Below, piece by piece: positions 17,092-19,492 of a DNA stretch of 19,492 nucleotides. Source of the stretch: Afipia sp. (GTDB taxonomy: Bacteria > Pseudomonadota > Alphaproteobacteria > Rhizobiales > Xanthobacteraceae); contig JAGVII010000319.1 of assembly GCA_020056155.1 (NCBI GenBank), positions 1-19,492 on the forward strand, written 5' to 3'. Position 1 is the stretch's first letter. Each line of letters begins with the position of its first letter. Position numbers and translations under genes: made by a program. Under the pieces are notes generated by a model. It did no database searches and was not told the DNA's origin. It worked only from the letters and a program-made list of their open reading frames with translations.

Positions 17092-17402
17092 GGCCTGATG
17101 TCCTGTGCCTCCGCGAGAAACCCCTTCTCGGCGAGGTCCCGCAGCATCGCGATGACGTCGACACTGATTATCCCACGATCTGCAGCATACTTGACGGCAA
17201 GCTCATTGATAATCTGATCTACGTTACGAACGCCATCGCAGAGCTGTAGAATTTCCACCGCGATCTCGTCCGGCGCGAGCACCTTCTCAGGCACCAGAAT
17301 AACCCAAACCTGCCGCGCTTCATCGAACTTCAGTTTGGCGTGCCGTGCCAGAACGGGGCGGCTTCCTTCAGTTATGTCGATCCGCCGGTTTCGCAATGCC
17401 AT
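17088..17402 (-). CDS. pqqD: PqqD, PqqA-binding chaperone
   Basis: 104 residues. It binds PqqA and presents it to PqqE. Family features are RPVLARHAKLKFDEARQVWV (from about 15), PEKVLAPDEIAVEIL and the C-terminal winged-helix end LRDLAEKGFL. The ATG at 17402 overlaps the last base of the pqqC stop (TGATG), and its stop overlaps the pqqE start. It is a separate gene here, not fused to pqqC or pqqE as in some other bacteria. Confidence 0.95.
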   Translation of the reverse strand: MALRNRRIDITEGSRPVLARHAKLKFDEARQVWVILVPEKVLAPDEIAVEILQLCDGVRNVDQIINELAVKYAADRGIISVDVIAMLRDLAEKGFLAEAQDIRP

Positions 17403-18166
17403 CAGCCCTTCTCCGGCACAAACGCGCCCGGCGGAACGTGGCCATCGACATAAGCGTGATAAAGCGCATCGAGCTGGACCCAGAGCACGTTGGTCTTGAA
17501 GATCAGCGCATTACACACCGCTTCTCGTTCTTCTTGCGTTTTAGCGTGTTTTTTGACGAAATCGAGGGCAAAATTGGCGTCGCGCGGGGCCTGCTCCATG
17601 CGCCGCCTGAAATAGCTCATGATGTTCGGATTGACGAAATCGTAATGCGCCAGCATCCCTGAAATTCGCTCTTCGTGCAGGTTCGGCGCAAACAGTTCGG
17701 TCAGTGAAGACGCGATGGCCTCCAGCGGGGTCCGGTCACGGACGAAATGGACGTATGCATCCACCGCAAAGCGTGTTGCAGGAAGAATCCCCTCGGCGGA
17801 TTCGACATAAGCGCTATCGAGGCCAAGCCCTTCGGTCAGCTTCAGCCAACGTTCGATCCCGCCCTCAGCATGGACATCGCCGTCGTGATCCTCGATGCGG
17901 TGACGCCATTCGAGCCGGATATCGCGGTCGCGAAACCGCGAAATCACCACCGCATCCTTGATCGGAATGGAACTCTGATAGTAGTAGCGATTAAGGGCCC
18001 AGGCCTGCACCTGTCCTTTGTTAAGCTTGCCGCCATGTAACAACCGGTGAAACGGGTGCAGGTTGTGATAACGCGTCGCGCCGATCCCTCGAAGCGCAGT
18101 CTCAAGTTCGTCAGCCGTCGCGAGCGGCGTTCCCGGCTTCAAAGCGAACACGCTCGTCGCGATCAA
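17402..18166 (-). CDS. pqqC: PqqC, pyrroloquinoline-quinone synthase
   Basis: 254 residues. It carries out the last step, the cofactor-free oxidation and ring closure to PQQ. The active-site residues known from Klebsiella PqqC (His84, His154, Arg157, Tyr175, Arg179, Lys214) appear here with a constant +10 offset as His94, His164, Arg167, Tyr185, Arg189 and Lys224. YHNLHPFH (33-40) is the usual N-terminal signature. The start is the rare TTG at 18166, overlapping the pqqB stop as TTGA; no ATG near the N-terminus fits. Translation is probably coupled to pqqB. Confidence 0.95.
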   Translation of the reverse strand: MIATSVFALKPGTPLATADELETALRGIGATRYHNLHPFHRLLHGGKLNKGQVQAWALNRYYYQSSIPIKDAVVISRFRDRDIRLEWRHRIEDHDGDVHAEGGIERWLKLTEGLGLDSAYVESAEGILPATRFAVDAYVHFVRDRTPLEAIASSLTELFAPNLHEERISGMLAHYDFVNPNIMSYFRRRMEQAPRDANFALDFVKKHAKTQEEREAVCNALIFKTNVLWVQLDALYHAYVDGHVPPGAFVPEKG

Positions 18167-19080
18167 ATGGCGATCTCCACTCCGTCCGAAGGAATTTGCC
18201 AGCCCGCACGCTCGGCCGCCTGACGTTCGGCCGAGCCCGGAAGCAGAACCGGATTCGAATTATTGATATGCAGGAAAATCTTGCGGGCAATGCCGAGGTC
18301 CGCGAACGCAGCCATCGCGCCGTCCTCGCCGGACATTGCCATGTGGCCCATTCGCTGCCCTGTCTTGGTGCCAAGCCCCGCCGAGATCAGTTCGTCGTCA
18401 CGCCAAAGCGTCCCGTCGAAGAAAATCAGTGGTGCGCCTTGAAGGCGTTGTTTCAATTCGGGCGTAAGCGCAGCGCAGGCGGCGAGAAAATACAGATGCT
18501 CCCCGCTTCGTTTGTCGGAAATCCGGAGCCCCAGCGTATCCCCAGGGTCTTCGCCGCTGCTTTCGCCTTCAAGATACCATGCTCGCTTCCCCGGTGCAGC
18601 GAAGGGAAGAACTTCGAGGCCCGAGAAGGAGCCGTCGGAAAGTTTCGGTTCAAACCCCACGTCAAACTCAATCGGCTCGCGCCGGACGCGTTTCTCGTCG
18701 AGCACGTTGAAGATGCTGTTCGACCTGAGAATGGAGAGTACGCGCCGATGAGCGTAGATCGTGAATGGCCAATCCTCGCGAAGCGACAAGAGGCCGGCGA
18801 CCGCATCGACCTCGCCGTTGGTCAGAATAACGCCGGCGATGGGACTGTGCCGCAATTGACCTGATTTGGGATGAAGCTGGGGCGTCGCGATCATCTGCTG
18901 GCGAAAGTCCGGCGAGGCATTGATCAGAAACCAATGTTCCCCGTCCGCACTAACGGCAATCGAGGCCTGTGTCGCGCGCAACTCGGGACGCGTATCGCGC
19001 GCGGCGCGACAGACCTCGCAATTACAGTTCCATTGAGGAACACCACCGCCCGCCGCAGCCCCTAAAACGACGACGCGCAT
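18163..19080 (-). CDS. pqqB: PqqB, metallo-beta-lactamase-fold PQQ biosynthesis protein
   Basis: 305 residues. The N-terminus VVVLGAAAGGGVPQWNCNCEVC shows the family zinc-site cysteines (Cys19, Cys21, Cys24), followed by the metallo-beta-lactamase-like fold. It is thought to hydroxylate the crosslinked Glu-Tyr intermediate before PqqC acts. The ATG at 19080 has GGAGG 4 nt upstream. The frame is open 38 codons further upstream in the pqqA-pqqB gap, but those residues do not belong to the family. It lies 155 nt after pqqA. Confidence 0.95.
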   Translation of the reverse strand: MRVVVLGAAAGGGVPQWNCNCEVCRAARDTRPELRATQASIAVSADGEHWFLINASPDFRQQMIATPQLHPKSGQLRHSPIAGVILTNGEVDAVAGLLSLREDWPFTIYAHRRVLSILRSNSIFNVLDEKRVRREPIEFDVGFEPKLSDGSFSGLEVLPFAAPGKRAWYLEGESSGEDPGDTLGLRISDKRSGEHLYFLAACAALTPELKQRLQGAPLIFFDGTLWRDDELISAGLGTKTGQRMGHMAMSGEDGAMAAFADLGIARKIFLHINNSNPVLLPGSAERQAAERAGWQIPSDGVEIAI

Positions 19081-19235
19081 AAGCCTCCGTCCTCGATTCG
19101 ATGACAGGATTCGTTGATGGCAGACGTTGCTGTCACAGACATCAAGAAACCCGACAGCGCACAGGAAGAACCTCCTTCGAGGAATTCCTGGCACACCCGG
19201 ATCGCTTCACTGCAAGCCTGATGGCGAGATGCGGC

Positions 19236-19316
19236 CTATTTCCGCACGGCGCAGGCATACATATTGATTTCCATGCCGACCGGCACTTCGACGATCCTTG
19301 GGGTCTTCCAGGCCAT
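19236..19316 (-). CDS. pqqA: PqqA, PQQ precursor peptide
   Basis: 26 residues, too short for most gene finders. It begins MAWKTPRIVEVPVG and contains the E-x3-Y motif as Glu16 and Tyr20 (EINMY), the two residues that become PQQ. It ends ACAVRK. A strong AAGGAG lies 9 nt before the ATG at 19316. It is the first gene of the pqq operon. The 155-nt spacer before pqqB shows only weak dyads (for example TGACAG/CTGTCA at 19102-19107 and 19130-19135) and no clear terminator. Prolines at 6 and 12 may matter given the prolyl aminopeptidase in the same operon. Confidence 0.97.
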   Translation of the reverse strand: MAWKTPRIVEVPVGMEINMYACAVRK

Positions 19317-19429
19317 TTTTGGTCTCCTTGCCCAATGCTGGACGGGACTTTGAATCCTCGTCCATGACAAAGCTAACATGGAGCTTTCGAAGCGTGCCAT
19401 CGAATTTCAGATAAGCGCGGCACAAGTTT

Positions 19430-19447
19430 GTGACCGTGGGTGGTCAC
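19430..19447. promoter_or_regulatory. Palindrome upstream of pqqA (candidate operator)
   Basis: GTGACC-GTGGGT-GGTCAC is a perfect 6-bp inverted repeat with a 6-bp spacer, 114 bp upstream of the pqqA ATG and followed by the palindrome CACGTG (19445-19450). The 176 bp upstream of pqqA contain no other gene, and I see no confident -35/-10 pair. A regulator site is possible but unproven. Confidence 0.35.
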
Positions 19448-19492
19448 GTGTGCAGCGCACCACGATCGAGCCTCTTTCTTGCGGCAACGCAA

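Noticed and set aside
19102..19135. TGACAG/CTGTCA inverted repeat in the pqqA-pqqB spacer
   Set aside because: Six-base arms with a 22-base loop and no T-run; not distinguishable from chance.

Overview
The window reads as chromosomal DNA of an alphaproteobacterium, most likely a Bradyrhizobium/Afipia/Rhodopseudomonas-type member of the Hyphomicrobiales. This is inferred from the high GC content, the pqqABCDE gene order, the NrtA-type cyanate transporter and the giant transglutaminase-DUF2126 protein; no rRNA or other marker gene is present to confirm it. Coding density is very high, genes sit in tightly overlapping operons, and I see no insertion sequence, tRNA, CRISPR array or prophage.

Region 1 (1-3275, minus): a nearly complete transglutaminase/DUF2126 protein that runs off the left edge. 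Region 2 (3359-9109): a cyanate uptake and degradation module. A PAS-PAS-AAA+-Fis sigma-54 activator (minus) is divergent from cynA-cynB-cynD-cynS (plus), which encode a Tat-exported NrtA-like binding protein, permease, ATPase and cyanase. The 166-bp divergent region holds three ACGA-N4-TCGT palindromes and a textbook -24/-12 promoter, so the control circuit can be read almost completely from sequence.

Region 3 (9111-12901): the L-threonate (tetronate) pathway. ltnD-otnI-otnK (minus) is divergent from otnC (plus). Together they would convert L-threonate through 2-oxo- and 3-oxo-tetronate and 3-oxo-tetronate 4-phosphate to dihydroxyacetone phosphate and CO2. otnK is convergent with cynS with one base between the stop codons.

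Region 4 (13198-19492): a PQQ module. A secreted sorbosone-dehydrogenase-like quinoprotein and a small cytochrome c (plus) face a convergent PQQ biosynthesis operon pqqA-B-C-D-E (minus), whose last gene is a prolyl-aminopeptidase-like hydrolase overlapping pqqE. pqqA encodes 26 residues and has the E-x3-Y crosslink motif. Cofactor synthesis, cofactor-using enzyme and electron acceptor thus lie side by side.

The most interesting ideas are: (a) a dedicated PAS-sensing sigma-54 switch for cyanate with an unusual AT-rich operator cluster; (b) a possible functional link in which the PQQ enzyme makes an aldonate in the periplasm that the adjacent tetronate pathway consumes; (c) a prolyl aminopeptidase translationally coupled to pqqE that could help with the PqqA proteolysis step.
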